A stretch of DNA of 64,000 bases, taken from Planctomycetota bacterium. GTDB taxonomy: Bacteria > Planctomycetota > Planctomycetia > Pirellulales > PALSA-1355. Numbering within the stretch: position 1 is the first letter of the stretch; every line of letters begins with the position of its first letter. The notes below the pieces were generated by a model, which saw only the letters and a program-made list of their open reading frames with translations, searched no databases and had not been told where the DNA came from. Shown here in pieces: positions 46,676 through 55,412 of this stretch. The stretch lies in NCBI GenBank assembly GCA_003389325.1, contig QQVE01000002.1, forward strand, positions 1-64,000, in the 5' to 3' direction. The position numbers and the translations under genes are program-made.

Positions 46676-48030
46676 CGAGCCTCCCTGGCGATTTGCACGC
46701 GCTGCTTGGGGACGAGGCGTTGCAGTCCATGGGTCACCACGAGCGCTTCGGGATCGAGAGCGCCTTGAACGAATACGCGCTCAGTGTCGGAATGCAGCAT
46801 CTCGAGCGGGCGACGGTCGAGCTCATGCGTGGCCGAAGTCGTATCGCCTTGTCCCAGCGGAACGGCAACGTAGCAGGCCCACAGGCCCCGGGCGCCCTCG
46901 GTCAAGGCGCTGGTGGGCAACCAGAAACCGGCCGTATCGACCGTTCGCTCGACCCGCAGCGTCGCCAAATCGCCCACCCGCACGTCCTTTGCGTCCGGCG
47001 GCAGTTCCAGCAAGACCGTAACGGTGCGCGTCGTGCCATCGCGATCAGGACGCTTGGCGACCACACGTGCCTGATGGGCGACGCCATCGATCGTCACGCT
47101 GGCCGAATGATTCTCCTGCAGCGCTTCGGCTGCCCGGCTCGTCAGGCCCATGCGGACGCGTAAGCGGCCGGTCTCCACAAGCTCGACGACCGGCGCACCG
47201 GCGGCGATGACCACACCTTCGTCGACGTGCCGGCGGCCGATCGTCCCGTCGAAGGGGGCATCGAGCCTCGATCTTTCCAAGTCGACGTCGATCGAACGCA
47301 GTTCGGCTTCGGTCTGGCGCACGATCGCGCGCTGCGCTGCGATCTGCTCGACGCGCGTTCCAGCCTCGAGTTCGTCGAGCCGGGCCTGCTGCGCGCGGAG
47401 CGCTGCGCGGGCGGCCGCCTCGTTGAGCACCTCGGCATCGAGCTCCTCTTGCGAAATCGCGTTGCGGGCGATCAGCCGTTTCGCGCGCGTCGCATTCCGT
47501 TGCGCAAGGGCGCTCTGCGCTTGCAGACGAGCCACCTCGGCTCGGGCCGCCTCGATCACTTCGCGGCGCGGACCCTCGCCCAACTCGTCGAGCAGCGCCG
47601 TGGCGCTGGCCAGGCGGGCTTCGACCACCTCCCGCTGGCGAACGAGCTTGGCCGTGTCGAGCTGCGCGATGACGTCGCCCTTGAGCACCTGATGTCCTTC
47701 ATCGACCGCAATGGAAACGAGTTTCCCGTTCAACTCGAAGCCGAGCGCGCTTTGCCGGTCGGCTTCGACCTTGCCAACGAACTCGCGGTTGACGTCGTAG
47801 CTACTTGCGGCTTGGGCTTCCCGCACCGGCACGGACAAGACCCGCTCGGCGACAAGCGGAGACGCGGGACTGCCGGAAATCGTGATCGTGGCCCAAACAA
47901 GGAACACCAGGGCGGCAATTGCCACGGCCAGTGCCGCGGCCCAGAGGCCCGGCCGCGCTCCGGGAGTCTTCCGGTGCTTCCCGTTGGCGGCCGTTTCGGT
48001 GGTCACAGGTTCACTGACGTGCCGTAGCAT
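46672..48030 (-). CDS. RND efflux adaptor (membrane fusion protein), second system
   Basis: A 452-residue HlyD/AcrA-type adaptor with one N-terminal membrane helix (about 23-45, LWAAALAVAIAALVFLVWATI) rather than a lipobox. The lipoyl region is ELNGKLVSIAVDEGHQVLKGDVIAQLD, followed by a long coiled coil (VEARLASATALLDELGE through AALRAQQARLDELEAG) and a beta-barrel (DAPFDGTIGRRHVDEGVVIAAGAPV). ATG 48030 has GGAG upstream; TTG 48045 is an alternative. It overlaps the permease and starts 17 bases after the TetR gene, so tetR, adaptor and permease form one operon. Confidence 0.9.
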   Translation of the reverse strand: MLRHVSEPVTTETAANGKHRKTPGARPGLWAAALAVAIAALVFLVWATITISGSPASPLVAERVLSVPVREAQAASSYDVNREFVGKVEADRQSALGFELNGKLVSIAVDEGHQVLKGDVIAQLDTAKLVRQREVVEARLASATALLDELGEGPRREVIEAARAEVARLQAQSALAQRNATRAKRLIARNAISQEELDAEVLNEAAARAALRAQQARLDELEAGTRVEQIAAQRAIVRQTEAELRSIDVDLERSRLDAPFDGTIGRRHVDEGVVIAAGAPVVELVETGRLRVRMGLTSRAAEALQENHSASVTIDGVAHQARVVAKRPDRDGTTRTVTVLLELPPDAKDVRVGDLATLRVERTVDTAGFWLPTSALTEGARGLWACYVAVPLGQGDTTSATHELDRRPLEMLHSDTERVFVQGALDPEALVVTHGLQRLVPKQRVQIAREAR

Positions 48031-48047
48031 CGCGGGATTCTCCAAGG

Positions 48048-48671
48048 CTAGTCGTGGCCATTCGCCGCTTTGGCCGTTGCAGATTCGTGGTTCTTCTCAG
48101 GCAGCGCCGCCAGGAGAAATTCGCGGCAGGCGTCCAAAGTCCGGTTGGCGATCGCCGGGTCGTTCACGGCTCGCGCGAGTGCCATTCCTCCGACGAGCGT
48201 CGCCAGAATCGCAATCGCCTGGTCCTGCCTGGCCTCCGCATCGCCGTCGCCCAAGTGCGACGCCAATACACCGGAGAGTTTCTGCGAGTACGCTTCAAAC
48301 GCTTCACGCGGCTCGGCGCCGGCGCGATGAAGTTCGGAGAGCAACGCGGGCACGGGGCAGCCGGCCTCGGCATGCGCGAAGTGCTCCTGGCTGAGGTAGC
48401 GCCGGATTACCTCGGCCAGCCAGGCCGGATCGTCGTCGCTGAGTCCCTCGGTGAGTCGTTGATATCGCGACTCGAGCGCCCAGGCCAACGTGGCCGCCAG
48501 CAAATGCTCCTTGGAGTCGAAGTGGGCGTAGAAGCCCCCTTTGGTCATGCCCGCGCCCTCCATCACAGCGCTCACGCCGCCGGCGGCGTATCCCCGCTCG
48601 CGGAACACGCGGGCCGCCGATTCGATGATCCGTTCGCGCGTCTGATCCTTATGTCCTTCGGGGTATCGCAT
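48048..48671 (-). CDS. TetR/AcrR family repressor
   Basis: A 207-residue TetR-type repressor. The N-terminal helix-turn-helix is TRERIIESAARVFRERGYAAGGVSAVMEGAGMTKGGFYAHFDSKEHLLAA, an excellent family match. The C-terminal ligand domain is poorly conserved as expected, with ACPVPALLSELH-like helices. ATG 48671 was chosen; GTG 48683 is possible. It leads the adaptor and permease genes, so it most likely senses a pump substrate and represses its own operon. Two tandem 16-base repeats lie 30-70 bases upstream of its start and probably form its operator. Confidence 0.9.
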   Translation of the reverse strand: MRYPEGHKDQTRERIIESAARVFRERGYAAGGVSAVMEGAGMTKGGFYAHFDSKEHLLAATLAWALESRYQRLTEGLSDDDPAWLAEVIRRYLSQEHFAHAEAGCPVPALLSELHRAGAEPREAFEAYSQKLSGVLASHLGDGDAEARQDQAIAILATLVGGMALARAVNDPAIANRTLDACREFLLAALPEKNHESATAKAANGHD

Positions 48672-48700
48672 GGGGCCGCTCACCTTTCCGCCTTAAGATT

Positions 48701-48741
48701 ACGACTGTACTGCAAATATAATATGACGGTCGTACTGCAAA
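48701..48741. promoter_or_regulatory. Tandem-repeat operator candidate and overlapping promoters of the tetR-efflux operon
   Basis: Two near-identical 16-mers, ACGACTGTACTGCAAA (48701-48716) and ACGGTCGTACTGCAAA (48726-48741), are spaced 25 bases start to start. They also have partial dyad symmetry (ACGAC against GTCGT). TATAAT at 48717-48722 on the plus strand lies between them, and minus-strand TATATT overlaps it. Such a layout fits a repressor covering a promoter, probably the TetR encoded downstream. Confidence 0.55.
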
Positions 48742-48911
48742 GGGAAGGGCGATTCTTCAGATCTCGATCTATTCGCATAAACGTCGTCTGGATAATCAGT
48801 TAAGGGGTCGACATGAGCGGTAAGCAATGCCGATCTTGGCTCGGCGGAGACCGGTCAAACCGTCCCAGCTCCAGGGCTAGGTCGGGCCAGGCGATGACCG
48901 TCGTTCGGGTC

Positions 48912-48920
48912 TGCTACACT
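48912..48920 (+). promoter_or_regulatory. Extended -10 promoter before the DUF3303 gene
   Basis: TGCTACACT at 48912-48920 (TGC plus TACACT) is 55 bases before ATG 48975. It repeats the pattern seen at 30866, 36921 and 59052. Confidence 0.4.
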
Positions 48921-48974
48921 GCCCGCGACCCCTGTCCATCACATCGCAGACCCGTCGCAAATAGGAGCACCACC

Positions 48975-49241
48975 ATGCTGTTCTGCATTCACTACGAAAT
49001 CACCCCGGAGCATCGCGACAAAGCACTGGAGCGCTTTCGCAAGCTGGGCGATGGCGAGCCCTCCGGAGTGCGCGTGCTGGGCAACTGGTTTGCCGTGACG
49101 CAACTCGAGGGCTGGGTGATCGTCGATGCCGCCGACGCGATGGAACTGGCGCAGTTGTTCCACCACTGGACGGACCTCAACGTCAATCACATCACGCCCG
49201 TGCTCGACGAGGACCACATGAAAAAGCTGCTGGATGGCTGA
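48975..49241 (+). CDS. DUF3303 family small protein
   Basis: An 88-residue cytoplasmic protein beginning MLFCIHYEITPEHRDKALERF. This N-terminal IHYEI then HRDKALERF pattern, with GNWFAVTQLEGWVIVDA and a final NHITPVLDEDHMKKLL, is typical of the DUF3303 family, whose members have a dimeric alpha-beta barrel-like fold and no known activity. ATG 48975 is preceded by AGGAGC at the right distance; longer upstream frames lack support. It stands alone between the efflux operon and the LssY-C gene. Confidence 0.85.
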   Translation: MLFCIHYEITPEHRDKALERFRKLGDGEPSGVRVLGNWFAVTQLEGWVIVDAADAMELAQLFHHWTDLNVNHITPVLDEDHMKKLLDG

Positions 49242-49296
49242 GCGGTCCAGCGTTGTGGCCGCGAGGCCGCATCGGCAGGGCCGTGCGCTCCGTCCA

Positions 49297-50049
49297 TCAA
49301 TCGTCGTTTGGATCGGCAATCACACCGACGTACAGATCGCCGTCGGTGCGCCAGGGATCGCCGCCACCGTTGCGTCCGTGAAGTTGCGTGTGGAACCCGT
49401 CGACGGCGTACTCTTCGGCAAGCTCGCCGGTAGCAGCGAGACACTGGAAGAGGTAATCGCGCTCGGCATCGACGTCTGCCGCCGTCACGTGCGTGATTTG
49501 ACCGGTCGTGCGGCTCAATCCGACATGGGCGTCGTAGACCGCCGAGCCGATCCACTTCGCGCGGCCGTCCTCGGTCTCGCCCTCGAGCTTCCAGAACCGC
49601 ACGTGGTGGCGATGCCGCGGATTGTCGCCCACCGGCTGTTCGAAGGCGAGATCTTGTCTCCGACCGAACAGATAGAGACTGCTCACCGGCGCCTCGGGAT
49701 CGGGCCGCGAGAAAACACTGTCTTCGGCAATCTTCAAATCGCTATGCAGCCCCAGCGCGGCGGCCTGGTACCAGCCGGCGGCCTTCATGATCGCCTTGAG
49801 CTGATCCTGGCTGCCAATCAAGGCGACGTTGAGCGGATCGCCGGGATGGTGGTCGCTTGTCTCGGTGAGGCGGGGCGTGTCGTCGAACGTAGGGCGCCGC
49901 CAGATGAACCACTTCCACCCCAGCGGTGCCAGCAGGTAGGCGACCACCAACCAAGCCAACAGCAAGGCCACGACTCCGTGCACGATCCGTCGCGGCGGGG
50001 AGACACGCGGCGTCGCCGGGCCCGTGGGATTGTCAGGTTCGTTTTCCAT
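49297..50049 (-). CDS. LssY C-terminal-domain membrane protein
   Basis: A 250-residue protein with one N-terminal helix (about 22-45, VHGVVALLLAWLVVAYLLAPLGW) and an extracytoplasmic LssY-C domain. Diagnostic segments are DPLNVALIGSQDQLKAIMKAAGW, VSSLYLFGRRQDLAFEQP, RHHVRFWKLEG and DVDAERDYLFQCLAATG. LssY proteins are linked to type I secretion in Legionella; the free-standing C-domain is of unknown function and occurs in many phyla. ATG 50049 is chosen because it precedes the helix. Confidence 0.85.
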   Translation of the reverse strand: MENEPDNPTGPATPRVSPPRRIVHGVVALLLAWLVVAYLLAPLGWKWFIWRRPTFDDTPRLTETSDHHPGDPLNVALIGSQDQLKAIMKAAGWYQAAALGLHSDLKIAEDSVFSRPDPEAPVSSLYLFGRRQDLAFEQPVGDNPRHRHHVRFWKLEGETEDGRAKWIGSAVYDAHVGLSRTTGQITHVTAADVDAERDYLFQCLAATGELAEEYAVDGFHTQLHGRNGGGDPWRTDGDLYVGVIADPNDD

Positions 50050-50098
50050 CGTGCGAGAGTCGTTCCTCGACACCAGGTGCTCTAGCAAGCACGGCAGC

Positions 50099-51994
50099 TT
50101 ACCGCTCAGTGAACTCCAACGCCACGCCCTCGACGGTACGGCCCGGTTCGACGTCGACCGTCACGGCCCGCTTCCAACGGTCCGGGCGTTTCTGTTCGAC
50201 GTCGGCCCGGCTGCTGATCTGCGGTGCGTCGACATCGTCGAACGCGGCGTGGCCGACCTTGATGCCGTAGCGGCCGGGCGCCAGGTCCTTGAAGGCGAAC
50301 GTGCCATCGGATGCGACGCGCGTTTGGGTTCGTAGCCCCGTTTTGGTAAACGCGATCGCCCATAGCAGCCCGCGCCAAGCGTCGGGCACCCCCGATACGC
50401 GTCCGCGAACGCCGCCGCCGGCCGTGCATTCCACGTCGAGCTGCTTACGCTCGTTGGCCGCCAGGTCGAACGGTCCGAGCTGCGTTGGCGCGCGGCCGTT
50501 CTCCTCGACGACCAGGTACCAATCCTTCCGCTGAAAAGGAGCGTCAATGCTGTAGGTACCGTCTTCGAACAGCTTGCAGGCCACGACCACGGGCGACGCC
50601 TCGGCCACGCGACCGTGCAGCGCGTGCGGCAGCCCGAGCGGACGAGGAAGCTGCCACAGCGAGACCCAGCCGGCGGCGACAGGTTGACCGTCGCGCGTCA
50701 CTCGGCCTGTGACACGCTGCGTCTGGATTTGCGGCCCGGTGTCAGGCGATTCCTTCCGCAATTCCACTCTCAGCCCGTCGACGGTCTGCAATCGCTCGAT
50801 CGGCGGGGTAAACACTTCGGCATCGTGGTAGCCGGCCGCCGCCACCGCCAGGTGATACTCGCGCGGAACGTCATAGGGCACGCGAAAGTACCCCGGCCGC
50901 GGCTGCTCGAATTTCGAGGTCAGGCACGTGCCGACCTGGATCGTTCGGTCGTCCAAGCGGCGGAAAGTGCACACCGTGATGCGGTCGATCTTCACCGCTG
51001 CCAGCGTCTCGGCGTCGACGGCATGGCCCTCGAAGTAGGCTCTGGGCTCGAGTTGGATCTCGATTTCCGGCACCGTCTCCACGTTGCCGCTTGAGTCGCG
51101 AACGTGCAGTCCATCGTCACCCAGTTGAACGCGAACTGCCACCGGCTGGTAGCCGTCCCTGGCGAACACTAAGGGCAGGCTTTCGCCCCGGCCGCAGCCG
51201 CGCACTTCGAACTGCCCGGGGTCATCAGTGACGACGCGACGCGTGTGTGTCGACCGTATGCTCACACCGGCCAAGGGTTCTCCCTTTTCATCGACAACGG
51301 TGCCGCGAATCGGCACGTCGGGCGCCAGGCGAATGGGCTCGGCCAGCGGGTGATCGCCGGGTGGGCCGATGGCGAAATGCTGAGACGCCACCTGGTGCCC
51401 GGCCGCGTGGACACTCAGCCACACCTGTCCCATCGGCAGCGGCGGCGAGCGAAAGCGGCCGTCGGCGCCGCATCGAACGGTCTGCGGAAGAGCAGCGTCG
51501 CCGACCACCCGGTTCAGCCACACCTTGCATTCCACCTGAGCGCCGGAGCAGGGCTTCCCGTCGGCGTCGAGCACCCGGCCGGTGACGTAGCAAGGGGGAT
51601 CGAGCTGCAGGCGGCCCAGATCGACTTCCACGCCGGGAAACAGCCTTAGCGCCTCGTCGATGTGGCCCAGCGGCGCGAACCCCTCAGCCTCGACGCGGAC
51701 GATGTGCTTCGGCCTCGGCCGATAAACCGGATCGAGATCCGCGAGGCGGAACCGTCCCTGCGCATCGGTGGTCGTCTCGGCGAGCATCCGCTCGGATTCA
51801 ACAAGCGTGGCTCCGTCGAAGTCGTGAGCCGTGAGCGCCACGTGCGCGTCGGCCACCGGGCGGCCGTCGGGATCGACGACGGTGCCGGCGAGCGAACCCC
51901 TAGTAGACGCGACGGATGCCGCGCTCGGCGTGGCCGCGACGAGCAGCATGAAGCCCAGAATCAATCGAGCGGCGCCGCATGCGTTGGCATTCAT
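50099..51994 (-). CDS. Secreted protein with carboxypeptidase-regulatory-like (CarboxypepD_reg) repeats
   Basis: A 631-residue exported protein. The signal peptide MNANACGAARLILGFMLLVA, cleaved near ASA, precedes at least three Ig-like modules: GSLAGTVVDPDGRPVADAHVAL and its TTDAQGRFRL partner strand; VTGRVLDADGKPCSGAQV with GADGRFRS; and IRGTVVDEKGEPLAGVSI, each in the pattern G-x-V-x-D-x-G-x-P. A further degraded set follows from about 470. Such modules are carboxypeptidase-D-regulatory or related fibronectin-type folds in exported proteins and carry no catalytic residues. It could be a surface or sugar-binding scaffold. ATG 51994 is the credible start; a longer upstream frame lacks support. 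Confidence 0.85.
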   Translation of the reverse strand: MNANACGAARLILGFMLLVAATPSAASVASTRGSLAGTVVDPDGRPVADAHVALTAHDFDGATLVESERMLAETTTDAQGRFRLADLDPVYRPRPKHIVRVEAEGFAPLGHIDEALRLFPGVEVDLGRLQLDPPCYVTGRVLDADGKPCSGAQVECKVWLNRVVGDAALPQTVRCGADGRFRSPPLPMGQVWLSVHAAGHQVASQHFAIGPPGDHPLAEPIRLAPDVPIRGTVVDEKGEPLAGVSIRSTHTRRVVTDDPGQFEVRGCGRGESLPLVFARDGYQPVAVRVQLGDDGLHVRDSSGNVETVPEIEIQLEPRAYFEGHAVDAETLAAVKIDRITVCTFRRLDDRTIQVGTCLTSKFEQPRPGYFRVPYDVPREYHLAVAAAGYHDAEVFTPPIERLQTVDGLRVELRKESPDTGPQIQTQRVTGRVTRDGQPVAAGWVSLWQLPRPLGLPHALHGRVAEASPVVVACKLFEDGTYSIDAPFQRKDWYLVVEENGRAPTQLGPFDLAANERKQLDVECTAGGGVRGRVSGVPDAWRGLLWAIAFTKTGLRTQTRVASDGTFAFKDLAPGRYGIKVGHAAFDDVDAPQISSRADVEQKRPDRWKRAVTVDVEPGRTVEGVALEFTER

Positions 51995-52149
51995 AAGCCA
52001 CCCATCGGAGAGGACCCACCGCGGTGCCATCCTACCATAGCCCGACCGTCGCAGTCGACCGCGTGACGTCCCGGTCTCCTGTACCAGCGCCGCGGCTATC
52101 CAGACACGGGAGAAAACCAGGCGTGCTTCGGCCTCAGGCGCGTTGCGCG

Positions 52150-52662
52150 TCAGGCCGGTCCAAAAGGTATGTTGGCCGGGTAGAAGTATCGGGCGGCGAA
52201 GCTGATCAGTGACTCGAAGTTGGGCAGGCCGAGCTTCTCGCGCGAACGTTTCATGTGCGTGTGAACCGTGCTCATGCTCACGTCGAGCGATTCGGAAACC
52301 TCCCGCGTGTCCATGCCTTGGGCGACCATCCCCAGGCACTCACGTTCGCGCGCCGTGAGCGACTCGATTTCCTTCGGAATTCGCTTGGCCAACGCGCAGA
52401 CGGCCGCTTCCGGAGAGTCGAGGGGCCACAGCCAGGTGCGGAAGCGATCTCCCTGCTGGTGCACCACTTCAAGCTCGGCCCTCTCGCGAAGCGCAACGAC
52501 GCGTCCCAGGGCGTGACTGGCGTCTTCTTGCGAGTCGGCGGCGAACTGCGACCACACAAAAGCTCCCGGTGTTGCCGGCCCGTCCTCACGGCTGCTCCAC
52601 ACGCATGTCCCCCGCCAGTCACAAAGCATGACATAGATGTCCGGGACCGTCGCGTCGGACAT
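52150..52662 (-). CDS. LuxR-family response regulator-like transcription factor
   Basis: A 170-residue regulator. Residues 1-95 form a small PAS-like sensing domain (IYVMLCDWRGTCVWSSRED, then HALGRVVALRERAELEVVHQQGDRFRTWLWPL). The C-terminal helix-turn-helix (about 101-160) is the LuxR type: LTARERECLGMVAQGMDTREVSESLDVSMSTVHTHMKRSREKLG. There is no receiver domain, so the input probably comes through the N-terminal PAS-like domain, which could bind a small ligand. The target genes are unknown. It sits alone between exported-protein genes. Confidence 0.83.
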   Translation of the reverse strand: MSDATVPDIYVMLCDWRGTCVWSSREDGPATPGAFVWSQFAADSQEDASHALGRVVALRERAELEVVHQQGDRFRTWLWPLDSPEAAVCALAKRIPKEIESLTARERECLGMVAQGMDTREVSESLDVSMSTVHTHMKRSREKLGLPNFESLISFAARYFYPANIPFGPA

Positions 52663-52849
52663 GACTTACCCCCCCGAGGATTGTGTGATCTTGCGACGCT
52701 GCCAAAGCGCAATATAGCCGATAGTACGTTTGGCGACAGAAAACGACCAACCATGGGCAATCGAGCCGCACCGCCGCACGAGTAGCGCCAAAAAGCGTCT
52801 GACCGGATATGCTTGCGAAGCCGCCTGCGGACCCGGTCAGCGTTCGAAG

Positions 52850-52894
52850 CCCCGTTCAGGCTCTCAGGGGCAGTGGAGCCTGGCGGGGTTTCTT
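52850..52894 (+). terminator. Hairpin with T-rich tail, possible plus-strand terminator
   Basis: A stem (CCCCG, short bulge, CAGGCTC at 52850-52863; GAGCCTG, bulge, CGGGG at 52876-52888) is followed by TTTCTT at 52889-52894. No intact plus-strand gene lies just upstream, so it may belong to a lost gene or read through from nothing; on the minus strand it has no T tract. Confidence 0.45.
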
Positions 52895-52943
52895 GTTCCG
52901 TGGCGGGCGGCAAGGAATAACATCGCGAATCCATGCGGCCCCT

Positions 52944-53186
52944 TCACTCGCGCTCGCCCCACCACCGCTCGAGCACCGAATCGCCCGTGCCGACGTAGTT
53001 GCCGCCGAAGCTGCTGCCGCGCTGATGCGGATAGAAGCTGACGTGCGACCAGCCGCGACAGAGCATCGGCAGGAACAGGGTGAATTCGCCGTCGCCTTGC
53101 TCGATGCGAACCGATTGCACGCGTAGCGTAGTGCTCCGCGCGTCCTTGGCTGGGGCCACAGTCGTGTAGGCCGATAGCGCGGCCAT
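52944..53186 (-). CDS. Fragment of a conserved protein of unknown function
   Basis: An 80-residue frame (ATG 53186) with the strongly protein-like segment VRIEQGDGEFTLFLPMLCRGWSHVSFYPHQRG. Family-like residues (FEPGHLYWIRGRYKLASRR) continue upstream of the ATG for about 30 codons to a stop at about 53270, with no ATG, GTG or TTG in between. The gene has therefore probably lost its 5' end, or starts at a non-standard codon. No family name was recognised. The product may be non-functional. Confidence 0.5.
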   Translation of the reverse strand: MAALSAYTTVAPAKDARSTTLRVQSVRIEQGDGEFTLFLPMLCRGWSHVSFYPHQRGSSFGGNYVGTGDSVLERWWGERE

Positions 53187-53281
53187 GCGGCGCGAGGCCA
53201 GCTTGTACCTGCCGCGAATCCAATAGAGATGGCCCGGCTCGAATGTCCCGGCCGTGCCGCGCTCGCCCGCCCAGCGCTATC

Positions 53282-53309
53282 TTGCACCTCCTTCTGGGTG
53301 GGATAGAAT
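53282..53309 (+). promoter_or_regulatory. Promoter of the Mrr-type endonuclease gene, suggesting a leaderless mRNA
   Basis: TTGCAC at 53282-53287 and TAGAAT at 53304-53309 are 16 bases apart, a good sigma-70 fit. The gene's ATG at 53317 begins 7 bases after the -10, so the transcript would start at or within the start codon. Confidence 0.5.
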
Positions 53310-53316
53310 CGGCGGC

Positions 53317-54087
53317 ATGGGCATCATGCGTGTCAAGTGTCGGGGCTGCTCGGCGAAGTTTCGCGTCGACGATGCGCACGGCGGGAAGTGGGGCGTGTGC
53401 TGCATGTGCCGCCAGCGAACAATGCTCCCCATTCCCGATCCCGAGCGGCTCATTGCGTGGGCTTGCAAGGTGCCCTGGAGCAAGCTGTCGCGATTTATCC
53501 GAGCGAACGGGGCACGCGGGCACTCGCGCGAGATAATCACCGACCTCGTCCGTGTTGTCGAGAGCCGTCGCTGGGCCGAGGAGGAGCGCGAACGTCAGCA
53601 GCGGCGGCTCTCCAAGTCCGAGCGTGGCGCACAACGCGATTCGCAACGCCGCACACTTGCCGAGCTGCGGGAACTGAGCCCCTACGAGTTCGAGCAACTC
53701 GTTGCGGAACTGTTCTGCATGCAGGGGTACAGGGCCGTGGCCGTCGGCCAGCCGGCCGACAATGGCATCGATGTCACTATCCGTACCCAGTCCGGTGAAA
53801 AATGGGCCGTCGCCCAGTGCAAGCGATATGGCAGTCGAACCAAGGTGGGTGCCATGGAAATCCGCGATTTTGGGGGCGCCTACGCGCTAAGTGGTGCACT
53901 GCATGGGTTCTTCTTTACCACGGGCACGCTCACGCGGCATGCTCGAAAAACGGCCAAAGGTTTTCCCTGGCTCACGGTGTATACGGGAGATGCTCTGGTG
54001 ACCTACATCGAGGGAATCAGACGACAGTTCGAGCCGAAGAGCGAGGTTCCCGATCGCGTCGCCGGTCCGCCTGAGTGGACCTGCTGA
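53317..54087 (+). CDS. Restriction endonuclease of the Mrr family with N-terminal zinc ribbon
   Basis: A 256-residue nuclease. The N-terminus carries a CxxC zinc ribbon (C8, C11 and C28, C31), followed by a charged helical linker (about 78-115). The C-terminal Mrr_cat domain begins LSPYEFEQLVAELFCMQGYRAV, with the catalytic Asp152 (GIDV) and Gln167-Cys-Lys169 (QCKRY) of the PD-(D/E)XK fold, then FFFTTGTLTRHARKTAKG. Mrr proteins cleave modified DNA or mobile elements. No methyltransferase is next to it, so it probably targets modified DNA or protects against mobile DNA. Start 53317 (ATG); 53326 is possible. Confidence 0.88.
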   Translation: MGIMRVKCRGCSAKFRVDDAHGGKWGVCCMCRQRTMLPIPDPERLIAWACKVPWSKLSRFIRANGARGHSREIITDLVRVVESRRWAEEERERQQRRLSKSERGAQRDSQRRTLAELRELSPYEFEQLVAELFCMQGYRAVAVGQPADNGIDVTIRTQSGEKWAVAQCKRYGSRTKVGAMEIRDFGGAYALSGALHGFFFTTGTLTRHARKTAKGFPWLTVYTGDALVTYIEGIRRQFEPKSEVPDRVAGPPEWTC

Positions 54088-54099
54088 GCGACGCAACCC

Positions 54100-55206
54100 T
54101 CACTTCGGATCGTAAATCTCGCAGCTCGACAGATACAGGCCGACGAAGTGGCCGCCGACGATGAGCACGCGGCCGTCGGGGAGCATGATCGAGCGGTGAC
54201 CGTTGCGGGCCTGCGCCAGGTCGCCGGCGTCGCTCCAGGCGCCGGTGGCGGGATCGAACAATTCGGTCGACTTGCGGGCGCCAATCGGGGCAAAGGCTCC
54301 TCCGGCAACCAGAACGCGTCCGTCGCGCAGCACGTCCACCGTGGGTCCCCAGCGCCCTTCGCGCAGCGGCGCGGCATCGCTCCAGCGCTCGGTCTTCGGG
54401 TCGAACACTTCCACGGAGTCGAGGTGCCGATTGGGAGTGTTCTCGCCCGCCGCTCCGCCGACCACCAGCACGCGTCCATCGTCGAGCAGCGCCATGCGGT
54501 GCGATCGTCGGGCGATGCGCATGGGTGCCGTCTTCCGCCACTTGTGCGTCTTGGCGTCGTAGATCTCCGCATCGGCCACGACCTCGCCCGGATAGGCACG
54601 ATTGCCGCCGGTGACCAGCACGTTCCCATCGGGCAGCTTCACCGCCGCGTGATTGAAGCGGGGCGTGTGCATCGTTTCCAAGCGGACCCAGCGGTTCTGC
54701 GCCGCATCGTAGATCTCGGACGTATCCTGGACGTGAATGGTGAGCCAGTCGATGCCGCCGGCAACCAGCACGTCGCCCGATTCGAGCGGCGTAACGGTGT
54801 GCACGCACCGCGGCAAACGCATCGAGGCGGCCCGCTTCCACTTGCCGCTTCGCTGGTCGTAGAGTTCCACCTCGTGCACAGAGCGATTGGCCGAGCCGCC
54901 GCCGGCAATCAGGACGCTGCCATCGGCAAGTACGATCAGCCCGCCGGGGCCGACGCCGTTGCGCGGCACGCTCAACGACCCGGTCGGCGTCCATCGATCG
55001 CGCGCGATGTCGTAGATCTCCGCGCTGTCGAGGCTCTTGCCGCCCAGCGGATGCCCTGTCACGGCCAGAACCCGTCCCTCGGGCAAGAGTGCCAGCCCGG
55101 GATACTCTCGGGTGACGTTGGTTGAGGCGACGGTCGTCCACTGGCCCGCCCGGGCGACGCTGGCCATCCCAACGACGCCCGCGGCGACCAGCACGGCCCT
55201 CGCCAT
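54100..55206 (-). CDS. Secreted Kelch-repeat propeller protein
   Basis: A 368-residue exported protein consisting of a signal peptide (MARAVLVAAGVVGMASVARA) and a Kelch/galactose-oxidase-type propeller. About seven repeats with the motif hydrophobic-DGRVLVxGG then a glycine loop and DxxTxxW strand are visible, for example LLPEGRVLAVTGHPLGG, LADGSVLIAGGG, LDDGRVLVVGGAAGE and LPDGRVLIVGGHFVG. Galactose-oxidase catalytic residues were not recognised, so it is probably a binding scaffold. ATG 55206 is chosen; GTG 55236 has a better ribosome site (GAGG) and would give a slightly longer signal. Confidence 0.82.
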   Translation of the reverse strand: MARAVLVAAGVVGMASVARAGQWTTVASTNVTREYPGLALLPEGRVLAVTGHPLGGKSLDSAEIYDIARDRWTPTGSLSVPRNGVGPGGLIVLADGSVLIAGGGSANRSVHEVELYDQRSGKWKRAASMRLPRCVHTVTPLESGDVLVAGGIDWLTIHVQDTSEIYDAAQNRWVRLETMHTPRFNHAAVKLPDGNVLVTGGNRAYPGEVVADAEIYDAKTHKWRKTAPMRIARRSHRMALLDDGRVLVVGGAAGENTPNRHLDSVEVFDPKTERWSDAAPLREGRWGPTVDVLRDGRVLVAGGAFAPIGARKSTELFDPATGAWSDAGDLAQARNGHRSIMLPDGRVLIVGGHFVGLYLSSCEIYDPK

Positions 55207-55412
55207 CGGCAGTACTCGAAACCCCTGTTTCGTCACGCTGCGCCTCGCCTGAGTGTGAGCGGCTGCCAGCCAGGGTATCAATGAGGAGACGGCGTGTCAC
55301 GAATTCTGCGTTCCAAGTGTCGAAATTGGAGGCTCTTATTCGACTAGCCCTCGAGACGACTGGCCGCCGCGGGGCGCGCCGAATTGGCCGAAAATCACCA
55401 AAGGAGAGACCC

